Below are positions 46,424-56,117 of a DNA stretch of 64,000 nt, one piece after another. The first letter of the stretch is position 1, and each line of letters begins with the position of its first letter. The DNA comes from JANQSS01 sp965249735 (lineage in GTDB: Bacteria; Bacteroidota; Bacteroidia; Chitinophagales; Saprospiraceae). Both the position numbers and the translations under genes were made by a program. The notes beneath the pieces are model-generated. The model saw only the letters and a program-made list of their open reading frames with translations. It was not told the DNA's origin and did no database searches. The DNA is taken from positions 186,001 through 250,000 of the forward strand of contig CBDFMS010000023.1 in assembly GCA_965249735.1 (NCBI GenBank). The letters run 5' to 3'.

Positions 46424-46828
46424 ATGCAATTTATTATCAAAATATTAGGATTTATTATTATTTCAATCGGCTGTTACATCCTTTTTGACCCTGGATCAAT
46501 TTTTGAATTCATTGAAAGCAATCTTCAAAACCCATCGCTCTACATCGGAGCAATCGTTGGAAGACTGGTTCTTGGCCTACTGTTTTTAAAAGCTGCAAGT
46601 AAATCAACATACCCTACAGTTATTAAAGTAGTTGGCATACTCGCAATTATGGCCGCAGTTGCTTTCATTATCATCGGTCGTGATGGATTCCAGAGTTTTA
46701 TAATTTCACTTTTACCGCTTTTCGAACCCTACGGACGAATAGCAGGGTTGGCATGTGTTGCTTTTGGTGGGTTTTTAATTTACGCCTTTTCTCAAAAAAA
46801 TATAAAACTTAATAGCCATTCAAATTGA
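46424..46828 (+). CDS. Four-helix membrane protein, unknown function
   Basis: 134 aa with four transmembrane helices. GRLVLGLLFLKAA and GLACVAFGGFLIYAF are regular helix blocks; no catalytic motif. It is 40 bases upstream of the pirin gene on the same strand, so the two may be co-transcribed under the palindrome at 46320. Confidence 0.55.
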   Translation: MQFIIKILGFIIISIGCYILFDPGSIFEFIESNLQNPSLYIGAIVGRLVLGLLFLKAASKSTYPTVIKVVGILAIMAAVAFIIIGRDGFQSFIISLLPLFEPYGRIAGLACVAFGGFLIYAFSQKNIKLNSHSN

Positions 46829-46868
46829 ATTAAGTCGGCATTCGAAGTCGTAGTATATAATCATAGTA

Positions 46869-47831
46869 ATGAACAGAAAAGAATTTCTAAAAGGATCAGC
46901 CATTTTATCGGCCTCATTGATAGCAAATCCATTATCTTTTTCATCCTGCGGCATGTCAGCAATTAGCAAACAATCCAGGGACGTGCTACGCATCTTAAAA
47001 ACGACGCGCGAAATGGTCGGCACCTTGCCTATTATCCGTGCCTTTGCCGGTGATCAAAATGACTATGTATCTCCTTTCGTTCTTTTCGATGAATTCGGGC
47101 CGGTCAACATCAATCAGGGAGCAGATCCACTAGGCGTAGCCGCTCATCCACATGCAGGTGTCACACCAACTACTTATTTTATGGATGGAACAGGTCATCA
47201 TAAGGACAGCTTGAATTATGACTTTCAAATAAGTAAAGGGGAGCTAATGTTGTTTAGTTCGGGACGGGGAGCCATACATATGGAAGAAACCGGCCGGCAG
47301 ATGTATGAAAAAGGTGGGATATATCACGGTTTTCAAATCTGGCTGAATAATCCGGCAAAGGATAAATTCGCCAAACCCGAAACATACATTCACCGAACTT
47401 CAGAACTCCCCAAAATTGTGAAGAAAGATTATTCGATTAAAGTGGTTATAGGCGAATTATTCGGTCAGAAATCCCCGGCTCAAACGTTCTCCCCGGCCTT
47501 CTATTACGACATTAAAATGGATAAAGACGCCAGGTTGACTATTCCGGTCAATGCGACACATAATGCCTTTGTTTATTCCATGAAAGGTAAAGTGGAATTA
47601 AAAGACCAAAAGGAATTAACAGCGTATCAATTAGCTCTTTTTGAACGAGGAAAAGAGGAAATTGATTTGTATGCGAAAGAAGATGTGCGACTGCTCCTAC
47701 TCGGAGGACAACCACTCAATGAAGTTGTCTATTCATACGGTCCATTTGTGATGAATACGGAAGAGCAAATTAAACAATGCCTCAAAAATTATAACGAAGG
47801 CAGAATGGGTGATCCAAATTTAGTACGATAG
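46869..47831 (+). CDS. Exported pirin-family bicupin
   Basis: 320 aa. The N-terminus (MNRKEFLKGSAILSASLIANP then SFSSC) is an export signal, perhaps a lipobox. The pirin cupin has the metal motif HPHAGV (usually HPHRG), SGRGAIHMEE, and GFQIWLNNP. The second cupin (about 190-300) has VNATHNAFVYSMKG and GGQPLNE. Many pirins are quercetinase-like dioxygenases or redox switches in the cytoplasm; an exported one is less usual. Confidence 0.85.
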   Translation: MNRKEFLKGSAILSASLIANPLSFSSCGMSAISKQSRDVLRILKTTREMVGTLPIIRAFAGDQNDYVSPFVLFDEFGPVNINQGADPLGVAAHPHAGVTPTTYFMDGTGHHKDSLNYDFQISKGELMLFSSGRGAIHMEETGRQMYEKGGIYHGFQIWLNNPAKDKFAKPETYIHRTSELPKIVKKDYSIKVVIGELFGQKSPAQTFSPAFYYDIKMDKDARLTIPVNATHNAFVYSMKGKVELKDQKELTAYQLALFERGKEEIDLYAKEDVRLLLLGGQPLNEVVYSYGPFVMNTEEQIKQCLKNYNEGRMGDPNLVR

Positions 47832-47870
47832 TTTTGATGATAAGTTTTAATTGAAGATCAACATGCGATA

Positions 47871-48362
47871 ATGGCCAACAAAAATAGTTTCATACCACCT
47901 GATTTCAACCTACCTCATACACATGAAAATAAATATTTGAGAATTCGAATGCTAACTATTCATGATGTGGTCAAAGACTACGATGCTGTAATGACCAGCA
48001 TTGCACATCTGCACAATCAATTTCCTCATTGGGATTGGCCGGCAAAAGACTTGACGCTTGAACAAGACTTAATCGACCTGGCCTGGCATCAAAAAGAATT
48101 TCAATTACGCCGTTCATTTGCTTTCGCCGTTGTCAGTCTTGATGAATCTCAAGTGTATGGCAGCGTGTACATAGACCCCTCCAACAAGCTTGATTTTGAC
48201 GCAGAAGTTCATCTTTGGGTTCGGTCAAGTGAACTGAAAAATGGCCTCGATAAAATTCTATTTCAAACTGTCAAACAATGGGTTTCAGCAATTTGGCCAT
48301 TTACCCATGTCGCTTACCCCGGACGCGAAATAAATTGGGATGAATGGCAATCCATGAATTAG
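47871..48362 (+). CDS. GNAT-like acetyltransferase fold protein
   Basis: 163 aa. It fits a GNAT fold: YLRIRMLTIHDVVKDYDAVM at the start, FAFAVVSLDESQVYGSVYIDPSNK as the central strands, and AEVHLWVRSSELKNGLDKILFQTVKQW at the place of the acetyl-CoA loop. The usual Q/RxxGxG/A loop is not clear, so activity is uncertain. It follows the pirin gene by 39 bases. Confidence 0.55.
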   Translation: MANKNSFIPPDFNLPHTHENKYLRIRMLTIHDVVKDYDAVMTSIAHLHNQFPHWDWPAKDLTLEQDLIDLAWHQKEFQLRRSFAFAVVSLDESQVYGSVYIDPSNKLDFDAEVHLWVRSSELKNGLDKILFQTVKQWVSAIWPFTHVAYPGREINWDEWQSMN

Positions 48363-48726
48363 TATCTGAACGAAAGATCACTAGCACACCCTTTTGCATC
48401 ACAGCGCGAAGAAATCAGGTGGTTCCGATTAAATTCGATGAACTTTTGACAATTATCTGGGGCTCTGATTTGCATAGCATATCTTGAAATGTTCTCAAGA
48501 CAATTGAGGTTTCATGATAATTGGTGTGTTCAATAATTCACCCGGTGAATTTAATCCATGCTTTCTTAAGAAGGAGAAATCATAAAAGAAGCGAGTGACG
48601 TCAATTTTACATTTACTACAGGGAAATACCGTAGTTATCTATACTATTACATAAGATAACACACCAGAAACACTGCTAATTTGGTCGTCGAATACCATGA
48701 GGAAGTTAGAAGCGAATTTGTATTAT

Positions 48727-48746
48727 ATTAGTTTCCAATAACTAAT
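48727..48746 (+). promoter_or_regulatory. Dyad immediately upstream of the GH97 gene
   Basis: ATTAGTT (48727-48733) and AACTAAT (48740-48746) form a 7-base dyad that ends 7 bases before the start codon. It would cover the ribosome-binding region as an RNA hairpin or act as an operator. In the rest of 48363-48753 I see nothing. Confidence 0.3.
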
Positions 48747-48753
48747 CAAAACA

Positions 48754-50874
48754 ATGACTAGAATAACTATACTATTGACATCGGTGTTATTGCTTGCGAT
48801 CTTTTCTTGCAAACAACAAGGATTAGATACCGTGGTATCTTCCCCAAATGGTGTTAACAAACTAGAATTTCAATTATCTCAAGGAGGTGCTCCAAATTAC
48901 TCCATAAAACATCGGGATGAAATTGTCATCGATCAATCTTTCATGGGATTTGAATTTAAAAACCAAGATTCGCTAACGAAAGGGCTGAAAATCATTGGTT
49001 CGAAGAATAATTCTGCCAATGAAACTTGGGAAATGCCGTGGGGAGAACAGAGAAAAGTGATTAACCGGTATAATGAACTAATTGTGGAGCTGGAAGAATT
49101 AGCTGAACCCCGGCGTCAGCTTAATATTCACTTTAAAGTCTATAATGACGGCGTCGGATTTCGATTTGAATTTCTACCTCAAGACGGGGTGGATAGCCTA
49201 ATAATTATGGATGAACATACCGAATTCCAATTAACTGGAGATCACATCGCATGGTGGACTCCGGGAGATTGGGATATTTATGAACATCTATACAACACGA
49301 CTAAAATCTCAGAAATTGACGCATTGGTGTTAGTAGATCATAACAATTTGGCCCAGACGGCCATACCTCAAAATGCTGTTAACACACCAGTTACCATGCG
49401 TGCCGACAATGGTTTACATTTAAGTTTTCACGAAGCTAACCTCACCGACTATGCCGGTATGACATTGAAAGTGGATAGAGATATGCTGAAATTGACCAGC
49501 GAACTGGTTGGCTCTGATCGATATGGCTATAAAGTAAAAAGAGCACTACCATTTAAAACCCCGTGGCGAACGATCCAAATTGCTGATAAAGCGACAGAAT
49601 TAATCGATTCAAAATTGATCGTAAATCTGAACGAAGACAATAAAATTGATGACATCAAATGGTTTCAACCCATGAAATATATTGGTATCTGGTGGGAAAT
49701 GCATATTAATAAGGCTTCCTGGGATTACGGTATGACTATGGATGAAAATGGTAAATGGGTCGACACAGGAAAGGCCCATGGCAGACATGGAGCCACAACC
49801 AAAAACACCAAACGATATATTGATTTTGCGGCAAAAAATGGAATCAAAGGCGTCTTAGTCGAAGGATGGAATACCGGCTGGGAGCGGTGGATAGGGTTTG
49901 AAGATCGCGAAGGAGTTTTTGATTTTATTACCCCCTACCCTGATTACGATTTTGCGGAAATAAATAATTACGCAAATAAAAAAGGTGTAGAAATCATTAT
50001 GCATCATGAAACTTCCGGTGCCCCGCGCACCTATGAACAACAATTGGATACTGCTTTTCAATTGATGAATAAATTTGGAATACACGCCGTAAAAACCGGC
50101 TATGTTGGTAAAATTATTCCAAAGGGAGAATATCATCACGGACAATGGATGGTCAACCATTACAGAAAAGTGCTGGAAGCCGGTGTCAAGTATAAGGTAG
50201 CAATAAATGCGCACGAACCGATTAAAGCAACAGGAATCAGAAGGACCTATCCGAATGCCATCGCCAGAGAGGGACTGAGAGAGCAAGAGTTCAATGCCTG
50301 GGCAGCAGATAACGGAAACCCACCTGAACATTTATCCATTGTGGCATTCACGAGAATGTTGGCAGGGCCGATTGATTTTACACCGGGTGTCTTTGACATT
50401 GAATTACCCACCAAAAAAGACAATCAGATCAATACGACACTTGCGCACCAGCTTGCATTGTATGTCGTCATCTATAGTCCAATTCAAATGGCTTGCGATC
50501 TACCGGAAAATTATGAGAATGAACCGGCATTTCAATTTATCAGGGATGTAGGCGTGGATTGGGAGCAAACATTTGTCCTGAATGGCGAAGTCGGTGATTT
50601 TGTGACAATAGCGCGAGAAGAAAGAGAAAGCGGCAATTGGTTTGTTGGTGGAATAACTGACGAAAATCAACGGAAATTATCGATTAATTTTGATTTTCTG
50701 GATGAAAACAAATCGTATAAAGCGAGCATCTATAAAGATGCACCGTCCGCGCATTATAAGGACAATCCAACCGCCATCGAAATTGAGCAGATGGAAATCA
50801 AAAAAGGCATGACACAATCCTTCAAATTAGCAGCAGGCGGAGGGATTGCTATTAGTTTATTGATTAATGAATAA
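48754..50874 (+). CDS. Glycoside hydrolase family 97 lipoprotein, likely inverting alpha-glucosidase
   Basis: 706 aa. Lipoprotein signal (LLAIFSC). An N-terminal beta-sandwich (about 25-300), a catalytic TIM barrel (about 310-590; GIWWEMHINKASWDYG, GVLVEGWNTGW) and a C-terminal beta domain match GH97. Two Glu candidates for the general base, HHETSG and NAHEPIKATG, are present, and the position of the retaining-type nucleophile Asp reads KTGYVG, so the inverting SusB-like type is likely. No susC/susD pair is adjacent. It would act on alpha-glucans in the periplasm or at the surface. Confidence 0.9.
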   Translation: MTRITILLTSVLLLAIFSCKQQGLDTVVSSPNGVNKLEFQLSQGGAPNYSIKHRDEIVIDQSFMGFEFKNQDSLTKGLKIIGSKNNSANETWEMPWGEQRKVINRYNELIVELEELAEPRRQLNIHFKVYNDGVGFRFEFLPQDGVDSLIIMDEHTEFQLTGDHIAWWTPGDWDIYEHLYNTTKISEIDALVLVDHNNLAQTAIPQNAVNTPVTMRADNGLHLSFHEANLTDYAGMTLKVDRDMLKLTSELVGSDRYGYKVKRALPFKTPWRTIQIADKATELIDSKLIVNLNEDNKIDDIKWFQPMKYIGIWWEMHINKASWDYGMTMDENGKWVDTGKAHGRHGATTKNTKRYIDFAAKNGIKGVLVEGWNTGWERWIGFEDREGVFDFITPYPDYDFAEINNYANKKGVEIIMHHETSGAPRTYEQQLDTAFQLMNKFGIHAVKTGYVGKIIPKGEYHHGQWMVNHYRKVLEAGVKYKVAINAHEPIKATGIRRTYPNAIAREGLREQEFNAWAADNGNPPEHLSIVAFTRMLAGPIDFTPGVFDIELPTKKDNQINTTLAHQLALYVVIYSPIQMACDLPENYENEPAFQFIRDVGVDWEQTFVLNGEVGDFVTIAREERESGNWFVGGITDENQRKLSINFDFLDENKSYKASIYKDAPSAHYKDNPTAIEIEQMEIKKGMTQSFKLAAGGGIAISLLINE

Positions 50875-50896
50875 TACTTCACAATAAAAGAAAAAA

Positions 50897-51517
50897 ATGA
50901 AAAATCTTTCATCGTTCATTAAAAATAAAATAATAGGAGGTGTATTTTTCATGGTACCAATAATTTTACTTGTAATCATCATTGGCAAAGCTCTTGAAAT
51001 ATTTAGAAGACTTGTCGCACCGATTGCCGATAGGATTGACATTTCGTTGCTGGGCAACCATACAATTGCCAGAATATTAGCAGCGATTGTTTTAATTCTG
51101 TTATGCCTGCTGGCCGGCCTATTGGCAAAAACTAAAATAGCGGGGCACTTGAAAGACTGGATAGAAGAAAATATTCTATCTGCTATTCCCGGCTACTCTT
51201 TACTAAAAGGGATGACTGAAACGGCTGCCGGATTGGATTCCGAACACCTTAAAGAAGTTGTGCTGGTCGATGTTGAAGAAGTTTGGCAACTGGGCTTCCT
51301 TATGGAACGAGTCGATGATAATTTAAATGCCGTTTTCATTCCCGGTTCACCAAATCCAATGGCCGGTGACGTGGTGTTTGTAAAATGGGACAGGCTCAGA
51401 TTGATTGATATCGAAGAGATCAGTGCTATGAAAATCAATAGAAAACTTGGTGTCCATTCAAAGAAAATTTTAAGCGGAATAATGAACAAAGACATGTTTC
51501 AGAATGATAAAAGTTAA
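50897..51517 (+). CDS. DUF502 family membrane protein
   Basis: 206 aa with two N-terminal helices (about 14-36 and 58-80) and a soluble C-terminal domain: LKDWIEENILSAIPGYSLLKGMTE and VFIPGSPNPMAGDVVFVKWDRL are hallmark DUF502 blocks. Function unknown; present in many bacteria and plants. It follows the GH97 gene by 22 bases. Confidence 0.85.
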   Translation: MKNLSSFIKNKIIGGVFFMVPIILLVIIIGKALEIFRRLVAPIADRIDISLLGNHTIARILAAIVLILLCLLAGLLAKTKIAGHLKDWIEENILSAIPGYSLLKGMTETAAGLDSEHLKEVVLVDVEEVWQLGFLMERVDDNLNAVFIPGSPNPMAGDVVFVKWDRLRLIDIEEISAMKINRKLGVHSKKILSGIMNKDMFQNDKS

Positions 51518-51963
51518 TTCAAAAAAAACTTGTTGTGACGAGTCTTATATTCTGATTTATTTTATCCTGTTCACACGTTCATCAAACTAGCTATAATGAT
51601 TTTCGATTAAAGTCCTGAGCATACAATTTGCAAAAATGAGTCATGGATATTTCTACCAAGCTTGCACTGAAGACCAAAAGCTTCCAGCACACTTGAATGG
51701 AGGCTTGCAGACCAAAAGATGGTGTGAATCAAAGAAGGGTAAATGTCAAAATTCATCATAACTATAGACTAATGGTATTCAAGCTTTTCAATATCGGAAT
51801 ATCACAAAGTATCCCATGGAATCCTTTAGCCCAATGAATCAACAAAAAACGATAGCCTACAAGCTTATTCACCAAAATTGTATATTTAACAGTGAATCAC
51901 TTCAAAATAGACGCCCCAGGTTTGCTATTAATATCAATTTTATCAATCTAAACATCAATTAAC
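51518..51963. other. Gene-free region
   Basis: 446 bases, AT-rich. CCAAAAG words recur near 51673 and 51713. No gene, terminator or clear promoter box is seen. Confidence 0.4.
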
Positions 51964-52485
51964 ATGAAACTAATAACCACAATTTGTGCACTTACTCTTC
52001 TGATTTTCACCTCTTGTAGTGTAGAAGTCGGCAAGGATGATTCTGCCGAAAAGCAAAAAGCGGCTATGGAAACAACACAAAGTAATATCGAAAAAGCCTG
52101 GACGAATCATGACATCGAGCTCTTTAAGGCCAATACGAACGTAGACGTCTTGCGCATTTCGAACGGCCAGGTCGAAAGTAGGAATCAAACAGAATACCTG
52201 ACAAATATGGCCGCATTCCATGAAGCATTTTCCGAACTGAAAGTGAATATTGACAAATCCACCATCATAGGAAATCAGTCCTTTATAAATTGGACCTTCT
52301 CGGGCGTCAATACCGGCCCTTTTTTGGGTAATCCACCCACAGGTAAACAAGTGGTGACCAAAGGATTCAGCATATGGCAGGTAAATGATGCAGGTGAAGC
52401 GATTCGTGAAGATGTATTTTTTGATAATTTGGGGATGTTCCAGCAAATGGGCTATTCAATGCCGGCTCCACCTACTACAGAGTAA
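51964..52485 (+). CDS. NTF2/SnoaL-like lipoprotein (DUF4440 type)
   Basis: 173 aa. Lipobox LIFTSC at about 13-18. The rest fits the SnoaL/DUF4440 fold: IEKAWTNHDIELFKANTNVDVLRISNG, VNIDKSTIIGNQSFINWTFSG and GKQVVTKGFSIWQVNDAGEA. Such domains bind small ligands or catalyse simple reactions; the role here is unknown. A related fold occurs in the lipoprotein at 57876. Confidence 0.75.
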   Translation: MKLITTICALTLLIFTSCSVEVGKDDSAEKQKAAMETTQSNIEKAWTNHDIELFKANTNVDVLRISNGQVESRNQTEYLTNMAAFHEAFSELKVNIDKSTIIGNQSFINWTFSGVNTGPFLGNPPTGKQVVTKGFSIWQVNDAGEAIREDVFFDNLGMFQQMGYSMPAPPTTE

Positions 52486-52516
52486 ATTATCCTTCGTATA
52501 GCTTAGATAACCGTTG

Positions 52517-52559
52517 ATCCAATATCCTCTGTTAGTTTAATCCGCAGAGGTTATTGGAT
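52517..52559. terminator. Long hairpin between the NTF2-like gene and the caspase gene
   Basis: ATCCAATATCCTCTG (52517-52531) pairs with CAGAGGTTATTGGAT (52545-52559), one mismatch in 15, with a 13-base loop. It is followed by TATATCATATTG rather than a T-run, so it may be a terminator or another RNA or DNA structure. It lies 31 bases after the stop codon. Confidence 0.5.
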
Positions 52560-52725
52560 TATATCATATTGACACTTGATAAACAAACGGCCATACCAAT
52601 ACATTGGTGATAACCTGACGTGACCCGCGCGGAGTCATTCAATAGACGCAGGTTGAAGATTCCAGCAATTAGGATGGTATCCCTACCTTTAACATAGGGC
52701 GCTCATTTGATCGTGCTCAAATTGG

Positions 52726-55671
52726 ATGAAAGAAGGGAAACTGGAAAAATGGACTGCCGCATCAGGTAGGTCGTACATACTGGCCATAGGCATCGATGCC
52801 TATCAACATTGTGGGCAGTTGGTCAATGCCGTCAGTGATGCACAAGCTTTTGTCAACCTGATGGTAGACAAATACCGGTTTGAAAAAGAACAGGTCATCA
52901 CCATTTTTAATGAACATGCAACAAGAGAAGGAATTGCCACCGCATTTCGATCACTTATAAAAAAAGTAAGGCCTGATGTCGACAATGTAGTTGTGTACTT
53001 CTCAGGTCACGGATATTATGACCAGGAATTGGATGAAGGGTATTGGGTGCCGGTTGAAGCCAAATACCAGGCAGAAGTAGATTACATCTCCTACTCCTAT
53101 ATTATCAAAATCATCAAGGCCCTCCCTACCAGGCATACCCTTTTTATTGTTGATTCCTGTTATTCAGGTGCAATGACAGTTCAAGGTCGGAATTTGAACC
53201 AGGAGCGATTTGAGAAAGATCCATCGCGCTGGATGCTGGCTTCCGGACGGAATGAAGTCGTTCCCGATGGTGAAGCCGGCAGGCAAAGTCCATTCGCGGA
53301 GCAATTGCTCGATACGCTCAACAGAAATTCAGATACAGGACTGCGCGTATCGGAACTGGTCAACAAAGTGACTACGGCCGTCACGTACAACTCTCCGCAA
53401 ACGCCAATAGGCCGGCCAATTTATGGTGTCGGGGACAAAGGAGGTGAATTTGTTTTTCATCCTCGAAAAAAAGTCATCGCGGACCAGGTTTCAACCATGC
53501 GCGCTGAAACATCGACTACTTCATCTACTGCAGGTTCGCAAACCGGTTCAACAATTATATCGAACCAATATGTCAATCCGCTCCAACCTCAAACTAAAAA
53601 ACAGAAAAATAAAAAATTGCTTTACCTGGCTTTAATTATTGTCGGGATAGCAACCATCAGTATTTTTCTGGCTTGGGAATTTGGTTTATTTAGTTCAACC
53701 GAGTATGTAGATGACAATTCGATTGCCATTCTTCCATTTGAAAACTGGAGCGATGATCCATCACATGCATATTTTGCGGATGGCTTACATGAAGATCTAT
53801 TATATCATCTTTCAAAAGTTGCCAGCTTGCGCGTAATTTCCAAGAATTCAGTTATGCGATTTAGATTTGATAGTCGACCTGGCAAAGAAATGGCAAAAGA
53901 GATTCGAGAAGGCAACATATATGATGAAGGCAAACCGGCTACCCTATTAAACGTCAAAAATATTTTGAAAGGCAGCGTTCAACGTGATGGTGATCAAGTT
54001 CGAATTAATATAAATTTAATCGATGCGGCCACAAATGAACTGATTTGGTCCGAAAAATATGATCGTGAAATCTCAACCGACCATATATTCCATACGCAAA
54101 CAGAAATAACCAGGGAAATTGCATCGAAACTCAAAGCAAAAATAAAACCGGAAGAGGAAGTCGCCTTGAACGTCATACCTACCAGCGATCTCCGGGCTTA
54201 TAACTTATATTTAAAAGCCAGGCAACAATCTGACCTACGTACCGTAGCATCGCTGGATTCTGCCTCAAGATTATTACGCCAGTCCATTCAACAAGACTCG
54301 AATTTTGCACAAGCATACATCCATTATGGAGATGTATGTCTGTTATTAGTTTCCCGTACTCAACGCAATGCCGATTCACTTTTTAGCGTCGCTGAAAACC
54401 AATTAAGTCACGGGATGCAAATTAATCCAAATCTGGCTGAGGCACTTACATTAGGCGGAATTATTCAAGTCGAAAAATATAAAGACTTAAAGACAGCTGA
54501 AAAACTATTTGAACAAGCAAGAGATATAAATCCAAACTATGTCATGACGCATGTATGGCACGCACTTGGCATTTCGAAACTTGGGAATAACCCGAAACGT
54601 GCGCTTGAAATTCACAAAAATGCCGTACGACTAAATCCCTTATCTCCTATTATCATTGCTAATCTCGCAGGACTTTATGGATTAGCCGGTGAATATCGAA
54701 AATCCATCCAAACATTTAAAAAAGTCCGACTCATTGAATCTAATTTTCCTCCGGCTTATGGAAATTTAAGTGACATGTATTCAAACTTAGGCATATTGGA
54801 CTCAGCAGTAATCTACGCCTATTTGGACACAAAAGAAAGACCTGGAACTCAAGTCTCCATAAAATATTTGACCGCTCTCCGTCATCTCGGAATGAAGAAA
54901 AAACTGGAAACTGAAATGGTAAAGTTATATGACTCGCAGTTCCGGATAACGAATGAAAATTTAAGGAAAGAAATAGATATATCAATAAAATTGTTCAACC
55001 TGGAATACGGAATGTGGCCTGACTATTTTTATGACGCTCAAGATGCTCATACGAATTTCAAAGAATCTTACGACGAAGAATCGAGCTGGAATCCTCATGC
55101 GAGTAAATGGGACGATCCATCCTGGGTTGGATTTTCCTATCCTGCTTTAGAATTCAAACTATATTATTATACCAGGGAATATGCTAAGGCGATAACAACC
55201 TATGAAAATCATTTTAAAATTCTGAGCAATGGCCCGGTAGAACATGTCGGGCTGCAATCCATGGAGTTGTTCATGATGTATCTTACCTGCCTTTCAGAAT
55301 TGGATGAATCTAAAGGTAAATTCAAAAAATATGCCAACGACAGCAAGTCATTATTTCAAAATGATTTATTGACATTTAAAAATAATTGGTCAAATCCTGT
55401 CCCTTATCACCAGGGGCAAAAAGTCGGAATGATCGAATTGTATAATTCAGTTTTGACCGGACTGATGCCCATTCCAATGGCCGACCAACTTTCGTCTCAT
55501 CTGGCGGGTTCGTACATAGCGGATTGGTGGCGAGTTGAACTAGATCCTGCTTTTGACAAATTTAGGAAGAGCAAATATGAATACAATAGCGTAATGAATG
55601 ATGTCAACAATCGTGTAGAACGGTATCAAATCAATTTCACAAAGTTCTTCAACGATAAGAAGCGGGGCTAG
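52726..55671 (+). CDS. Caspase-like protease with TM helix, TolB-N/FlgO-like domain and TPRs
   Basis: 981 aa. The C14 caspase domain (about 15-245) has the dyad His95 (YFSGHGYYD) and Cys145 (FIVDSCYSGAM). A Ser/Thr-rich linker leads to a helix at about 298-319. Beyond it comes a TolB-N/FlgO-like domain (about 331-460; SIAILPFENWSDDPSHAYFADGL, LRVISKNSVMRFR, LKGSVQRDGDQVRININLID) as in TPR-linked cyclases, then TPR repeats to about 720 and an unrecognised C-terminal region. With no signal peptide, the protease would be cytoplasmic and the sensor part outside. It precedes a small TM protein and a subtilase on the same strand. Confidence 0.9.
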   Translation: MKEGKLEKWTAASGRSYILAIGIDAYQHCGQLVNAVSDAQAFVNLMVDKYRFEKEQVITIFNEHATREGIATAFRSLIKKVRPDVDNVVVYFSGHGYYDQELDEGYWVPVEAKYQAEVDYISYSYIIKIIKALPTRHTLFIVDSCYSGAMTVQGRNLNQERFEKDPSRWMLASGRNEVVPDGEAGRQSPFAEQLLDTLNRNSDTGLRVSELVNKVTTAVTYNSPQTPIGRPIYGVGDKGGEFVFHPRKKVIADQVSTMRAETSTTSSTAGSQTGSTIISNQYVNPLQPQTKKQKNKKLLYLALIIVGIATISIFLAWEFGLFSSTEYVDDNSIAILPFENWSDDPSHAYFADGLHEDLLYHLSKVASLRVISKNSVMRFRFDSRPGKEMAKEIREGNIYDEGKPATLLNVKNILKGSVQRDGDQVRININLIDAATNELIWSEKYDREISTDHIFHTQTEITREIASKLKAKIKPEEEVALNVIPTSDLRAYNLYLKARQQSDLRTVASLDSASRLLRQSIQQDSNFAQAYIHYGDVCLLLVSRTQRNADSLFSVAENQLSHGMQINPNLAEALTLGGIIQVEKYKDLKTAEKLFEQARDINPNYVMTHVWHALGISKLGNNPKRALEIHKNAVRLNPLSPIIIANLAGLYGLAGEYRKSIQTFKKVRLIESNFPPAYGNLSDMYSNLGILDSAVIYAYLDTKERPGTQVSIKYLTALRHLGMKKKLETEMVKLYDSQFRITNENLRKEIDISIKLFNLEYGMWPDYFYDAQDAHTNFKESYDEESSWNPHASKWDDPSWVGFSYPALEFKLYYYTREYAKAITTYENHFKILSNGPVEHVGLQSMELFMMYLTCLSELDESKGKFKKYANDSKSLFQNDLLTFKNNWSNPVPYHQGQKVGMIELYNSVLTGLMPIPMADQLSSHLAGSYIADWWRVELDPAFDKFRKSKYEYNSVMNDVNNRVERYQINFTKFFNDKKRG

Positions 55672-55808
55672 TGCTAAATAGCAGTAAAGAACGCGGTTTA
55701 ATGGAGCGTGTTGGATTTATTCAGAGAAACGATTAACTTAGTAGGTGCTGGCAAAACGTAGTTGACCGTACGATTTGCTATTATTCTAAACCTCAAAATT
55801 TAATTGTT

Positions 55809-56117
55809 ATGCAAGATTTTATCGGAACGTATCTACTTATTTCCCTGGGAGTTCTCATCAGTATTGTCCTCCCTGTCCTTAAACAATATATCATCGTACC
55901 TACACCCAACGGGGACCAAAAAGGTGAAACTGCAGGAGTTGGTGGAGCGTTGCGAAAATTTCTCGTAGTGGCTAAACCCTATTTGCTCACCGGACTATTT
56001 TCATTGGTTGTCGGTTTATTACTCCTTGCCTTTCTCGGAGACACCTTGGAAGATTGGAGAGCGGCCTTACTTGCTGGATATGCCGGAGACTCAACGCTCC
56101 AAAAATTGCGAAACTAA
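55809..56117 (+). CDS. Small two-helix membrane protein of the caspase-subtilase module
   Basis: 102 aa. Helices at about 5-28 and 55-78 are separated by a basic loop (VPTPNGDQKGETAGVG). The tail AALLAGYAGDSTLQKLRN is a conserved-looking element. The stop codon directly touches the ATG of the subtilase gene (56115-56118), so they are coupled. It could anchor or regulate the protease. Small two-TM partners have been described in bacterial conflict systems containing caspases and trypsin/subtilase effectors; whether this one is homologous is not known. Confidence 0.7.
   Translation: MQDFIGTYLLISLGVLISIVLPVLKQYIIVPTPNGDQKGETAGVGGALRKFLVVAKPYLLTGLFSLVVGLLLLAFLGDTLEDWRAALLAGYAGDSTLQKLRN

Noticed and set aside
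49855..50331. 158-codon minus-strand frame
   Set aside because: Antisense to the GH97 catalytic barrel, whose motifs are clear.
52517..52559. attC site before the caspase gene
   Set aside because: The hairpin lacks complementary RYYYAAC / GTTRRRY end boxes and has no bulged bases of the attC type.
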